Positions 11,938 through 21,211 of a stretch of DNA of 54,964 bases are shown here, piece after piece. A program made the translations under genes and the position numbers. The notes beneath the pieces are model-generated. The model worked only from the letters and a program-made list of their open reading frames with translations. It made no database searches and had not been told where the DNA came from. Every line of letters starts with the position of its first letter. Position 1 is the first letter of the stretch. Source of the stretch: Bacteroidaceae bacterium (GTDB lineage Bacteria > Bacteroidota > Bacteroidia > Bacteroidales > Barnesiellaceae_A); NCBI GenBank assembly GCA_017522135.1, contig JAFXAB010000009.1, positions 1 to 54,964 on the forward strand. Direction: 5' to 3'.

Positions 11938-14900
11938 CTATTTTAGCAATCTTCGGGGCATCACCTTCTCTTCCAATGTGCGGAATATGATATATAATAC
12001 AGGTACTATAAAAATAAGAGCCAAAGTACCTATGAGCATACCACCTACCGTACCTACTCCTATAGATATATTACCATTGGCTCCCACTCCGGTAGAGAAC
12101 ATCAAAGGCAACATACCGAATATCATGGTCAACGATGTCATAAGAATAGGTCGCAAACGAGCCTCTGCAGCCGACATGGCTGCATCGACAATACTCATGC
12201 CTTGGCGACGACGCTCGGCGGCAAACTCGGTAAGCAAAATAGCAGTCTTGGCCAACAGACCTATAAGCATGAGCAGTCCTATCTGCAAGTAAATATTATT
12301 TTCCAACCCAAACATGCGCGCAAACAAGAAACTGCCGGCCAAACCGAAGGGTACAGATAACAATATAACAATGGGGGTAAAAATACTCTCATACAAGGCA
12401 CATAGAATGAGATAGATAAAGACAATACAGAATGCAAATATCACAACTGTAGCCTTGCCCGATGAGGCCTCCTCGCGCGACATACCTCCAAATTCAAATC
12501 CATATCCCGCCGGTAACACATCGGCAGCTACTTCGCGCACGGCTTGGATAGCCTCACCCGAGCTATAACCCTTGGCAGGCTGACCATTTACCGAAATTGC
12601 GGTAAAGAGATTAAATCGCGATATAGATTGTGCGCCATACACACGTGTAAGGGTCACATATTGGTTTATCGGGCTCATTTCGCCTATGTCGCTACGCACA
12701 AACATATTGCTCAGAGCGTCGGTATCAAGGCGATACTCGGGCGAGGCCTGCAACATAACACGATAGAGTTTCGAGAAACGATTCATGTTAGAAGCATAGC
12801 TACCACCTATATACCCCGATATAACATCGAGCACATCATCGGGCGATACACCGTTGCGCTTACATCTTGCAGCATCAACCTCGAGCAGATATTGAGGATA
12901 CTTGGTGTCGAAAGATGTAGAAGCACGAGCTATCTCGGGGCGATCGTTCAACTCGGCTATGAGATTGTTGGTAATACGTTGCAAATCTTCTATACTACCA
13001 CCTTTTTGGTCTTGTACGTATAGTTCAAAGCCACTGCTCACGCCATATCCCGGTATCATACCTCGGGTGAATACAAGTATTTTGGCCGATTTGATGTCGG
13101 CAATACGACGATATATCTCTTCAATTACCGAGTCAATATCGTCGGATTTCTCTTTGCGTTCATCCCAATTCTTCAATCGTATAGAAAACATACCGCATGA
13201 GGCACCTTGTCCACTCATCATACCGCGACCGGTTGTTTTGGAGTAAACCTCAATCTGCGGAATGGTGCTAATTCGCTTGTCTATCTCATCCATAACCTTG
13301 ATTGTCTCCAATAGGTTTGTGCCCGGAGGGGTCTGCACATCAATATTGATTGAACCCATATCCTCCTTGGGTACAAGACCTGTTTTGGTTGTTTGCAAGA
13401 GATAGAACAATCCTCCACAGGCAATCACAATGAGAAGCATTGACAACCAACGATGACGGAACATAAACGCAACTCCGCCTTTATACTTGCTGACGATGCG
13501 ACCAAAGGCAGCATCAAAAGCGATATGAAAACGAGAAGAGAAACTCATTTTCTTACCGTCGTTGCTTGTTTCGTGCGGTGTCATGATAAGGGCGCAAAGT
13601 GCAGGACTGAGCGTAAGAGCATTGAGCAACGAAATGCCCACAGCTACCGCCATTGTCAATCCAAATTGTGTATAGAACGTACCTGTTGTACCTCCCATAA
13701 AACTCACAGGGATAAACACAGCCATAAAGACAACAGTAGTAGTAAGCAAGGCCGTTGTAATGCCACCCATTGCACTCACTGTTGCGTCATAGGCCGATGT
13801 ATAACCTTCGTCAAACTTTGCCTGTACAGCCTCTACCACGACAATGGCATCATCGACCACTGTACCAATAACCAGCACCAATGCAAAGAGTGTGATAAGA
13901 TTGAGGCTGAAACCGGCCACCAACAGAAACGCAAACGTACCTACCAAAGATACTATTATAGAAGCAGCCGGAATGAGTGTAGAGCGCATGTTTTGCAAGA
14001 ATATATACACAACCAAGATTACAAGCAAAATAGCCTCAAAAAGTGTCTTTACGACATTTTTGATAGAGGCGTCAAGAAAGTCCTTGGTGCTCATCAGGTC
14101 AACAATTTCCATGCCTTTGGGCAAGTCCAACCTTATCTCTTCTACAACTTTATCAATATCTTCAATTATCTCATTGGCATTGGATCCGGATGTTTGCGAT
14201 ATCATACATGTTACACCGGGATGGCCATTGACTGTACCTACATACTCATAGCTACGCGAGCCAAGTTCAACTTGTGCAACATCTTTGAGTCGCAATACAG
14301 TACCGTCGTTCTCGGCACGAATAACAAGATTTTCGTAGTCCGATTCCTTTTCATATCGACCACGATACTTCAGTGTATAGCGGAACGTATTATCCGAGTC
14401 GGCACCCAAAGTACCTGTAGGAGACTCAATATTCTGTTCATCAAGCACCCTGCGAATATCCGATGGCATCAGGTTATACTTAGCCATCTTACCGGGATCG
14501 AGCCATATACGCAACGAATAGTCTCCACCCATAATATCAACCTCTCCCACTCCGGCAATACGCGAAAGACGTGGCTCGACGTTGATTTTCATGTAATTAC
14601 TTATAAAGTTCTGGTCAAACGTATTATCGGGGCTATATACAGCCAACATCTTGATACGGCTCGTTTGACGTTTTCTTACAGTAACACCACTACGGGTTAC
14701 TTCAGCAGGCAGGAGGCCTTGAGCTTGCGCCATACGGTTTTGCACATTGACCATGGCCATATCGCCATCGGTACCTTGTCGAAAGTAAATCTGTATATTG
14801 GCCGAGCCGGAATTGGTAGACGACGACACCATATACATCATATCTTCAACACCGTTGATAGCCTCTTCAAGAGGTATAACGACACTCTTTTGCACCGTCT

Positions 14901-15066
14901 CGGCACTTGCACCTGCATAGTTGGCCGATACGCTGATGGTAGGCGGTGCAATCTCGGGGAACTGCTCGACAGGAAGTTGCGAAAGAGCAATAAGTCCGAC
15001 AATAAGGATGGCAACAGATATAACCGCCGAGAGAATGGGTCTATCTATAAACGTCTTTACATTCAT
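11938..15066 (-). CDS. RND multidrug efflux permease (AcrB/MexB, HAE1 type)
   Basis: A full-length 1042-residue inner-membrane proton-driven exporter. It begins MNVKTFIDRPILSAVISV, has the large periplasmic loops after TM1 and TM7, and carries the paired aspartates of TM4 in IGTVVDDAIVVVEAV (the proton relay, equivalent to AcrB D407/D408) with the TM10 lysine in GLLAKTAILL. VPKEDMGSINI marks the start of the second half. It works with the adaptor just upstream (3-base gap) and the outer-membrane factor downstream. The antisense strand of this gene is open over long stretches, the longest being 583 codons, but none of that looks like protein. Confidence 0.95.
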   Translation of the reverse strand: MNVKTFIDRPILSAVISVAILIVGLIALSQLPVEQFPEIAPPTISVSANYAGASAETVQKSVVIPLEEAINGVEDMMYMVSSSTNSGSANIQIYFRQGTDGDMAMVNVQNRMAQAQGLLPAEVTRSGVTVRKRQTSRIKMLAVYSPDNTFDQNFISNYMKINVEPRLSRIAGVGEVDIMGGDYSLRIWLDPGKMAKYNLMPSDIRRVLDEQNIESPTGTLGADSDNTFRYTLKYRGRYEKESDYENLVIRAENDGTVLRLKDVAQVELGSRSYEYVGTVNGHPGVTCMISQTSGSNANEIIEDIDKVVEEIRLDLPKGMEIVDLMSTKDFLDASIKNVVKTLFEAILLVILVVYIFLQNMRSTLIPAASIIVSLVGTFAFLLVAGFSLNLITLFALVLVIGTVVDDAIVVVEAVQAKFDEGYTSAYDATVSAMGGITTALLTTTVVFMAVFIPVSFMGGTTGTFYTQFGLTMAVAVGISLLNALTLSPALCALIMTPHETSNDGKKMSFSSRFHIAFDAAFGRIVSKYKGGVAFMFRHRWLSMLLIVIACGGLFYLLQTTKTGLVPKEDMGSINIDVQTPPGTNLLETIKVMDEIDKRISTIPQIEVYSKTTGRGMMSGQGASCGMFSIRLKNWDERKEKSDDIDSVIEEIYRRIADIKSAKILVFTRGMIPGYGVSSGFELYVQDQKGGSIEDLQRITNNLIAELNDRPEIARASTSFDTKYPQYLLEVDAARCKRNGVSPDDVLDVISGYIGGSYASNMNRFSKLYRVMLQASPEYRLDTDALSNMFVRSDIGEMSPINQYVTLTRVYGAQSISRFNLFTAISVNGQPAKGYSSGEAIQAVREVAADVLPAGYGFEFGGMSREEASSGKATVVIFAFCIVFIYLILCALYESIFTPIVILLSVPFGLAGSFLFARMFGLENNIYLQIGLLMLIGLLAKTAILLTEFAAERRRQGMSIVDAAMSAAEARLRPILMTSLTMIFGMLPLMFSTGVGANGNISIGVGTVGGMLIGTLALIFIVPVLYIIFRTLEEKVMPRRLLK

Positions 15067-15069
15067 GTG

Positions 15070-16188
15070 CTACTCCTCCTTGTTATTATCTTTATCCACA
15101 ACAACAGTACCTTCACGTATAAGTCCTGCACCTTCTGCAACAATTACATCGCCCTCTTGCAAGCCCGACTCTACTATATATTCGGTACCATTATTTTGTG
15201 GTAGTACTTCGATAAGTGTCGATACGGCTCTACCTTCTATCACTTTGTACACAAAAATGCGATCTTGCAACTCATAGGTAGCCGACTGGGGTATAACAAT
15301 ACAGCCTTTGCGCTCCGAGGGGATGATTACCGTACCACTACCACCGTCGCGTAGCACACGACCACGATTGGGGAATACGGCACGAAGGCTCACCGCTCCT
15401 GTCGTTTCGCTGATAGTACCACTAATGGCATTGATACGGCCTTTATGCTCATAGATATCGCCATTGCTCATGCGCAACTCCACCTCGGGCATCTCATTGA
15501 TGGCACGTTGCAACGAGCCGTATTGGTATATCAAATCAAGCATCTGATTCTCGGCCATAGAGAAATAGGCATACACCTGACTATCGTCAGAGACCGTTAC
15601 GAGCGGTTGTGTAATACTACTGCTCACCAACGCCCCCACACGATAGGGTATCATACTTGCCACACCGTTTACAGGAGATTTTACCTCGGTATACGATAGA
15701 TTGTTACGGGCATTGGTCTCCTCGGCACGAGCCAGAGCCAATTTAGCTTCGGCCTCGGCAAGGTCATTACGCGCCATCATCAAGTCAAACTCCGAAACGA
15801 CATCTTGCTCGTAAAGTTCCTTATTACTATCCAACATCAGTTGAGCTGTTGAGAGTGCCGCCTCGGCACTCTTAACATTGGCCACAGCAATTTCATAAGC
15901 AGCCTCATAAGGAACAGGATCTATAACAAAAAGAACTTGCCCCATACCTACCATGCTACCTTCATTTATACGTATATCGGTAATCATACCACTCACTTGT
16001 GGTCGTATTTCTACTGTTTGACAACCTTTTATAGTAGCCGTATAATCGGCCAATAAAACACGATCACTGAGTGTCACTGTGTGCAACGGATAGCGTGTTT
16101 CGCTTTTTATCGTCTCGGTTTGTTTCTCGGCACAAGATACAAGCATAAGACTTGCCAATGCAGGGAGAAGTAATTTTTTATAATTCAT
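15070..16188 (-). CDS. RND efflux periplasmic adaptor (membrane fusion protein)
   Basis: A 372-residue adaptor that bridges the pump and the outer-membrane factor. The start at 16188 gives a clean lipoprotein signal, MNYKKLLLPALASLMLVSC, with the lipid-bearing Cys at 19; an upstream in-frame ATG at 16275 would lie before the predicted transcription start and spoil the signal. Visible parts are the split barrel-sandwich (lipoyl-like) domain (TVEIRPQVSGMITDI and YTEVKSPVNGVASMI), an alpha-helical hairpin between them (about residues 95-165), then beta-barrel and membrane-proximal domains. It is the first gene of the three-gene efflux operon. Confidence 0.92.
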   Translation of the reverse strand: MNYKKLLLPALASLMLVSCAEKQTETIKSETRYPLHTVTLSDRVLLADYTATIKGCQTVEIRPQVSGMITDIRINEGSMVGMGQVLFVIDPVPYEAAYEIAVANVKSAEAALSTAQLMLDSNKELYEQDVVSEFDLMMARNDLAEAEAKLALARAEETNARNNLSYTEVKSPVNGVASMIPYRVGALVSSSITQPLVTVSDDSQVYAYFSMAENQMLDLIYQYGSLQRAINEMPEVELRMSNGDIYEHKGRINAISGTISETTGAVSLRAVFPNRGRVLRDGGSGTVIIPSERKGCIVIPQSATYELQDRIFVYKVIEGRAVSTLIEVLPQNNGTEYIVESGLQEGDVIVAEGAGLIREGTVVVDKDNNKEE

Positions 16189-16479
16189 TTTTGGTTTGTT
16201 TATTGAGTTTCCTGATAACATTACATTATGCCTTAATATCAAAAAAAGCACACTTACAAAATTACTATATTTCACACAAAAGAGAAATGAGTGAGATATT
16301 TTAAATTGTTTTTTTCAGAAGTTTTCACATTTGCAGAGTGTTACTTATTACAATCATCACTGCAGTAGAATTCGATTGCATTATTTTTTCAGAAAAAAAA
16401 CAGCAAACATGACACGAGCAATAAATAATTAATCCTTAACTTTGCTCAATATTAAAACCAAAAACAGATAATTACCACT
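16189..16479. promoter_or_regulatory. Divergent promoter region for the efflux operon and ddh
   Basis: This 290-base region separates divergent operons. A -7 box TAATTTTG on the minus strand (16257-16264) serves the efflux operon, about 70 bases before its start codon. TAACTTTG on the plus strand (16437-16444) lies 35 bases before ddh. Neither has a clear -33 TTG at 19-21 bases. No regulator gene is adjacent. Confidence 0.45.
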
Positions 16480-17367
16480 ATGATAAAAGCAGTAGTAGTA
16501 GGCTATGGAAATATTGGCCGATACGTTATTGAGGCACTGAGTGAGTCTACCGACTTTGAGATTGCCGGTATTGTTCGTCGCGATTGTAATCATATCCCCG
16601 ACGAATTGAAGTCTTATCATGTAACAAGCAGTCTTGCCGACTTGGATGCCGATGTGGCCATTCTTTGCACCCCTACTCGTAAAGTCGAAGAATATGCGCT
16701 GCAAGCACTTGCATTGGGCATGAATACCGTCGACAGCTACGACATACACTCTGGTATTGTCGATTTGCGACGCACACTTGATAACGAGGCTCGTAAACAG
16801 GGTCGCGTATCTATCATATCGGCCGGTTGGGATCCGGGCAGCGACTCTCTTGTGCGCACATTGTTGCAAGCATGCGCACCCAAGGGCATCACTTATACCA
16901 ACTTCGGCCCCGGCATGAGCATGGGGCATACAGTTGCCGTTAAAGCCATCGATGGTGTAAAAGCGGCTCTATCAATGACTATTCCGGTAGGAACCAGTAT
17001 TCATCGTCGCATGGTATATGTTGAACTGAACGAGGGATATAAACTCGGCGAAGTAGCGGCAAAAATAAAAGCAGATCCCTACTTCGCACACGACGAGACC
17101 CACGTCATAGAAGTACCTTGCGTCGATAACGTAATAGACATGGGTCATGGTGTAAACATGGTGCGCAAAGGTGTATCGGGAAAGACTCAGAACCAACGAT
17201 TTGAATTCAATATGAGTATCAATAATCCGGCTCTTACAGCTCAAATGCTTGTAAACGTAGCCCGTGCCTCAATGCGTCAACAACCCGGTGCATACACCAT
17301 GATAGAAATTCCTGTCGTAGACCTTCTTCCAGGCAATCGTGAGGAGTGGATAAAACAATTGGTATAA
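16480..17367 (+). CDS. ddh: meso-Diaminopimelate dehydrogenase
   Basis: A 295-residue NADPH-dependent meso-diaminopimelate D-dehydrogenase. This enzyme makes meso-DAP from tetrahydrodipicolinate in one step, feeding both lysine and peptidoglycan synthesis. The N-terminal Rossmann motif is VVGYGNIGRYV (residues 6-16); the central segment GWDPGSDSLVRTL and FGPGMSMGHTVAVKAI are hallmarks of the family and contribute to the substrate pocket. Length agrees with the usual 300-330, slightly short. It is followed after 12 bases by a HAD phosphatase in the same direction. Confidence 0.93.
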   Translation: MIKAVVVGYGNIGRYVIEALSESTDFEIAGIVRRDCNHIPDELKSYHVTSSLADLDADVAILCTPTRKVEEYALQALALGMNTVDSYDIHSGIVDLRRTLDNEARKQGRVSIISAGWDPGSDSLVRTLLQACAPKGITYTNFGPGMSMGHTVAVKAIDGVKAALSMTIPVGTSIHRRMVYVELNEGYKLGEVAAKIKADPYFAHDETHVIEVPCVDNVIDMGHGVNMVRKGVSGKTQNQRFEFNMSINNPALTAQMLVNVARASMRQQPGAYTMIEIPVVDLLPGNREEWIKQLV

Positions 17368-17379
17368 AGGCATATACAC

Positions 17380-18084
17380 ATGACACACTATCGCAATATA
17401 TTTATCGACCTCGACGACACAATATGGGACTTTACAGCCAACTCGCATGTGTCGCTCGAGATAATGTATCGCGACCTCGACATTGCTCGCATATTTCCCG
17501 ACTATGATGCTTTCAGCACCGCCTATTACGCCAAGAATAGCGAGCTGTGGGCTCTGTATCACCACGGTAAGATTGAAAAAGACTTTCTTATTATAGAGCG
17601 TTATGCCCATCTGTTGCGCGAGGCACAGCACCCCGACCCCGACAACACATTGGCACAGCAAATGAACGAGTATTACCTCGATACTCTTGCCCGACAAACA
17701 CAACTTGTGCCACATGCCATAGAGCTACTCGACTACTTGACCGAGCAAGGATACAACCTATATATCCTCAGCAATGGATTTATCGAGGTACAGCACAAGA
17801 AGTTGCAGTCGGCAGGCATTAGTCATTACTTCGAGCGCATGGTACTATCCGACGAGATAGGTATCAACAAACCCGACCGTCGCCTATTCGATTATGCCCT
17901 TGAAGTAACAAACTCACAGGCCGAGAATACCTTACTCATCGGCGACAACTACGATGCCGACATCTTGGGTGCGATGCATGCCGGATGGGGACAAATATAC
18001 TTCGACCGCAATCATCGTGGTATCACAGCACAAGAGCCTCAACACACCGTACACAACCTTACTGAGGTGATGGATATATTATAA
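17380..18084 (+). CDS. HAD-family hydrolase, YjjG-like nucleotidase
   Basis: A 234-residue haloacid dehalogenase superfamily phosphatase. Motif I is IDLDDTIWDF with nucleophile Asp10 and acid/base Asp12; motif II is ILSNG, motif III the lysine in GINKPD, and motif IV LIGDNYDADILGA. The helical cap (about residues 18-105) and overall layout fit the YjjG group, pyrimidine 5'-nucleotidases that clean up non-canonical nucleotides, which is the closest match I can suggest. It is co-directional with ddh and probably co-transcribed. Its stop is only a few bases from the stop of the convergent btuB gene. Confidence 0.85.
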   Translation: MTHYRNIFIDLDDTIWDFTANSHVSLEIMYRDLDIARIFPDYDAFSTAYYAKNSELWALYHHGKIEKDFLIIERYAHLLREAQHPDPDNTLAQQMNEYYLDTLARQTQLVPHAIELLDYLTEQGYNLYILSNGFIEVQHKKLQSAGISHYFERMVLSDEIGINKPDRRLFDYALEVTNSQAENTLLIGDNYDADILGAMHAGWGQIYFDRNHRGITAQEPQHTVHNLTEVMDIL

Positions 18085-18088
18085 TCCA

Positions 18089-20131
18089 TCACCATTTGGG
18101 AGTGATACCAACAAATATTTCAAAGTTAATACCAGGCATTGGTCGTGACAATACCGAGAGATACTCTTCGTTAAATAGGTTATTAATAACACCCTTTAAC
18201 GACAAGTCCAGCCACTTGAATGAGAGCAATTTCTCAAGAGAAATGTTGCTCATAAAATATTCGGGCAACTTACCCGAGAAAGAAATATCATTGCTCGACA
18301 TAGTGTATCGCTCGCTATAATAACACCATTTATACATAAATGTCCAGTCGCGCCACGATAAGCGACCTATCACGGATGATGAAAACTCGGGCACATAGGG
18401 CAATTGCATTCCTATCGACTTATCTGCAGGCGATACAGGCTCACCCTCGTTGATAGAGGGAGTCCAAGAAAAAGTTCCGTTGAGGTCGATGGTCCAATCT
18501 TTAGGTAGATATAAAACCAGATTGCCTTGAGTCTCTATTCCATAGGCGTGCACATCCTTTATATTACGTGGAGAGAAAAAGCCTTGTGTAGTAGGCAGCC
18601 ATAGAATCCAATCATGTATAAACGACTCGAACCAACTTACCGAACCTCTAAGGGAGTAGACATTATCGCGACCTATAGCAAACGACAATCCGGCATCGTA
18701 GGTCCATCCTCTCTCATTTTTCAGGTCGGGATTACCACCGGGCAACGTATATAAGTCATTGAGTGTGGGTGCACGAAAATTACGCGACACTGAGGCCTTG
18801 AGCATGAGATTGGCCGGCTCAAACAAGACTCCGTCAATAAAGAAGGCCGGAATAAGAGGACTCCATTTTGTTCCTATAAGTTCCTCGCGTAACACCATAG
18901 ACAACCCCAGTTGTTTAATGGGTTGCCACTTAGCCGAAATAGAACCGGACATTTCAAAGCGACCTTTATCATAACCGACAATGGCATTATTGCCTTCTTG
19001 CGAAATTATCGCTTTATCATGACTGTATACAAAATGCTGATTGGCTGACAATGATGCTGTAAACAACCATTTATCATTAAGAAAATATTCACTATCGACC
19101 TGTGACGAGATTGTATTAATATTACTGCGCGAACTTGTCATGGAGGCCATATTGCCATTACCTATATCTCGCTTGTAGTCATAGGCAAGCCATGTGTGCA
19201 GATATACGGCTTGTGCCTTTAGTTTCCAGCCCTTACGTAAGTGCTCCCATGATAGAACACCGCGGAATGTTTCTTCACGTTGACGGTTGTCAAATTGGGT
19301 ATCATCGCCATAGTCGACCGTGAGCATGGCCAACTCGCGATTGGAGTTGATGTACCAGGCATTAAGGCCTATACAGTCACCTTTACCGGTGTTATAGTAT
19401 ACTTCTTGTAAAACATGGAAATCTTTAAACGCGCCACTCTTATTGCGCTCAATTGGGTAATACTGGTCAATGATATTCATATCTTCGTCATATACATTAA
19501 TCTTCTTATCGCGATTGCGGTACTCATAATCGTTGGGCGATGATGAATAGACCGCACGAGTAGAGATTTGCCAATGGTCGTCGCCATAAGTAAGACGCAA
19601 AAATTCGTCGAAGGTACTGAATGAGCCAATACCTTGTATATACTGCATACCGAATCCCTTGTTCTGTGCCGGCTTGGTAAATAACTTGACTGCACCACCA
19701 AGTCCGCCACCCACCTCATTGACCGAAGATGTGCCATGCAACAACGATGCATCATCGATAAAATAAGAGGGTATCATCGAAAAGTCGGTCATACCCAACA
19801 TCGGGTTGTTGATTTTCATACCGTTCCATGTCACTTGCGTATGCGAAGCCGATGTGCCGCGAAAGGATACTGTTGAGAGCGTAGCACGACCGTGATTCTT
19901 GACAAAAATCGAAGAGTTATACGCCAAAACATCGGCCATTGAAAGAGCAATATTCTCTTTCAAAGCTGTAGAATCAAGCTTAGTAAGCTGTGTACCTATC
20001 TCTTTCATTGGACGACGGCCATACACTGTTACTTCCGATATCTCTACATCTTTATCTATATCGCCCATTGCACTCGATTGGGTGACGCATAGTACAAGTA
20101 AGAGAAAACTCAATATAAATTTCGATTTCAT
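18089..20131 (-). CDS. btuB: TonB-dependent vitamin B12 receptor, BtuB-type
   Basis: A 680-residue outer-membrane TonB-dependent receptor. It has a signal peptide (MKSKFILSFLLLVLCVTQSSA), a TonB-box-like segment EVTVYGRR, a plug domain (about residues 45-155, with LSTVSFRGTSASHTQVTWNG and GGGLGGAVKLFTK) and a 22-strand barrel ending in the aromatic terminus FVGITPKW. It lacks the N-terminal carboxypeptidase-like domain of SusC proteins. The assignment to B12 rests on context: it is the last gene of an operon led by a cobalamin riboswitch and follows the BtuG propeller after 12 bases. It would take cobalamin through the outer membrane using TonB-ExbBD energy. Confidence 0.9.
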   Translation of the reverse strand: MKSKFILSFLLLVLCVTQSSAMGDIDKDVEISEVTVYGRRPMKEIGTQLTKLDSTALKENIALSMADVLAYNSSIFVKNHGRATLSTVSFRGTSASHTQVTWNGMKINNPMLGMTDFSMIPSYFIDDASLLHGTSSVNEVGGGLGGAVKLFTKPAQNKGFGMQYIQGIGSFSTFDEFLRLTYGDDHWQISTRAVYSSSPNDYEYRNRDKKINVYDEDMNIIDQYYPIERNKSGAFKDFHVLQEVYYNTGKGDCIGLNAWYINSNRELAMLTVDYGDDTQFDNRQREETFRGVLSWEHLRKGWKLKAQAVYLHTWLAYDYKRDIGNGNMASMTSSRSNINTISSQVDSEYFLNDKWLFTASLSANQHFVYSHDKAIISQEGNNAIVGYDKGRFEMSGSISAKWQPIKQLGLSMVLREELIGTKWSPLIPAFFIDGVLFEPANLMLKASVSRNFRAPTLNDLYTLPGGNPDLKNERGWTYDAGLSFAIGRDNVYSLRGSVSWFESFIHDWILWLPTTQGFFSPRNIKDVHAYGIETQGNLVLYLPKDWTIDLNGTFSWTPSINEGEPVSPADKSIGMQLPYVPEFSSSVIGRLSWRDWTFMYKWCYYSERYTMSSNDISFSGKLPEYFMSNISLEKLLSFKWLDLSLKGVINNLFNEEYLSVLSRPMPGINFEIFVGITPKW

Positions 20132-20143
20132 CTTAATAGCATT

Positions 20144-21208
20144 TTATTTCCAACAAAAAGCCCCGGGTATTATTCCTACATAAAATTCATCAATCAATAC
20201 TCCATCATTTGTGTAACGGTACACTTTACCTTGTTGCTGATAGTCAATTGCATCGGCTATATATACATCACCATTATGAGGATTAATGGTAAGTCCGTAA
20301 TATATCGTGCCTTTGTTATCTAAGAAAGGACGCACCGGCACACGCTCGGCATCGACCGACATCGCCCATACATCATCGTTGAGCCAATATAACACATCGC
20401 GCTCCTTATTGAGCTGCAACTCCGAGGGGCTATCGCCCAACCTGAAACGGAACTCTTTTTCGATCGTGAATGTTTCGGCATCAATGCAATAGAGCGACGG
20501 GGCTTCATAACCATAGGGCGAACCTTTGTACCCACCGTCGGTAATAGTCCATAGCTTGTTATTCTTGTCGAGTACAAGCGAGGTTGGTTGTATACCCACC
20601 ACCAATTCATCTACCACCATATCGGTCTCGGTATCAATCTTCAGTATGCGGTTTTGATACGACCAGCAATTGACATACAGATATTTGCCATACTGCACCA
20701 TTTGCTCGGTAGAGCCCGACTCCATTGTCATGTTGGGACATTCGATATACCCTATTATTTCGTACAATCGAGGATTGACAATAAAAATACGATTGTCCCA
20801 CAATTGAGTTACATAGGCCTTCTCATCCGATACGAAGTGAATATAACGTGGTGAGGTAAGATTTGTAATGCGGCCTCGTTCCTTAAAGGTATTGAGGTCG
20901 ATAGCAAATATCACATGCGAATTGTTTACAACGACCCAACCCACATCTTTATATATGCACATCGATTGAGCCACATCGCCCAATTTCATAGCATTAGACC
21001 TATAGAACACCTCATTCTCAACAACTTTTGTATCAGGGTCATAGTATGAAAGAGTAGCATTGCCATACTGAAAATTGCCTTCGTTGGTAATAAACAATCC
21101 TGACCCTGTGGCATCAAAATCTTCTTCGATACCATACTCCCATTTCATACATGACGTTGATAGAGACAAGAGTGTCAGTATGATTACATAATATAATTTT
21201 ACCTTCAT
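20144..21208 (-). CDS. btuG: Surface B12-capture lipoprotein, BtuG-type beta-propeller
   Basis: A 354-residue lipoprotein (signal with LSTSC, Cys20) whose mature part is a seven-bladed YncE-like propeller built from roughly 40-45-residue repeats (GLFITNEGNFQYGNATLSYY, VVVNNSHVIFAIDLNTF, LYVNCWSYQNRILKIDTET, LWTITDGGY, VYIADAIDYQQQGKVYRYT). The opening GLFITNEGNFQYGNA and the gene order btuG-btuB are as I recall for Bacteroides BtuG, which binds cobalamin with very high affinity and hands it to BtuB. Acidic residues soon after the lipid Cys fit export to the cell surface. It lies within the riboswitch-controlled operon, 3 bases after the preceding gene. Confidence 0.88.
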   Translation of the reverse strand: MKVKLYYVIILTLLSLSTSCMKWEYGIEEDFDATGSGLFITNEGNFQYGNATLSYYDPDTKVVENEVFYRSNAMKLGDVAQSMCIYKDVGWVVVNNSHVIFAIDLNTFKERGRITNLTSPRYIHFVSDEKAYVTQLWDNRIFIVNPRLYEIIGYIECPNMTMESGSTEQMVQYGKYLYVNCWSYQNRILKIDTETDMVVDELVVGIQPTSLVLDKNNKLWTITDGGYKGSPYGYEAPSLYCIDAETFTIEKEFRFRLGDSPSELQLNKERDVLYWLNDDVWAMSVDAERVPVRPFLDNKGTIYYGLTINPHNGDVYIADAIDYQQQGKVYRYTNDGVLIDEFYVGIIPGAFCWK

Positions 21209-21211
21209 AAC

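Noticed and set aside
13453..15204. A 583-codon open frame on the plus strand
   Set aside because: It lies wholly antisense to the RND pump and adaptor genes, whose protein sequences are clearly conserved. Its translation is rich in His, Cys and Tyr with no domain, as expected from a complementary frame.
16189..16275. Upstream start of the efflux adaptor at 16275
   Set aside because: The predicted -7 box at 16257-16264 lies downstream of it, and the ATG at 16188 gives a clean lipoprotein signal.
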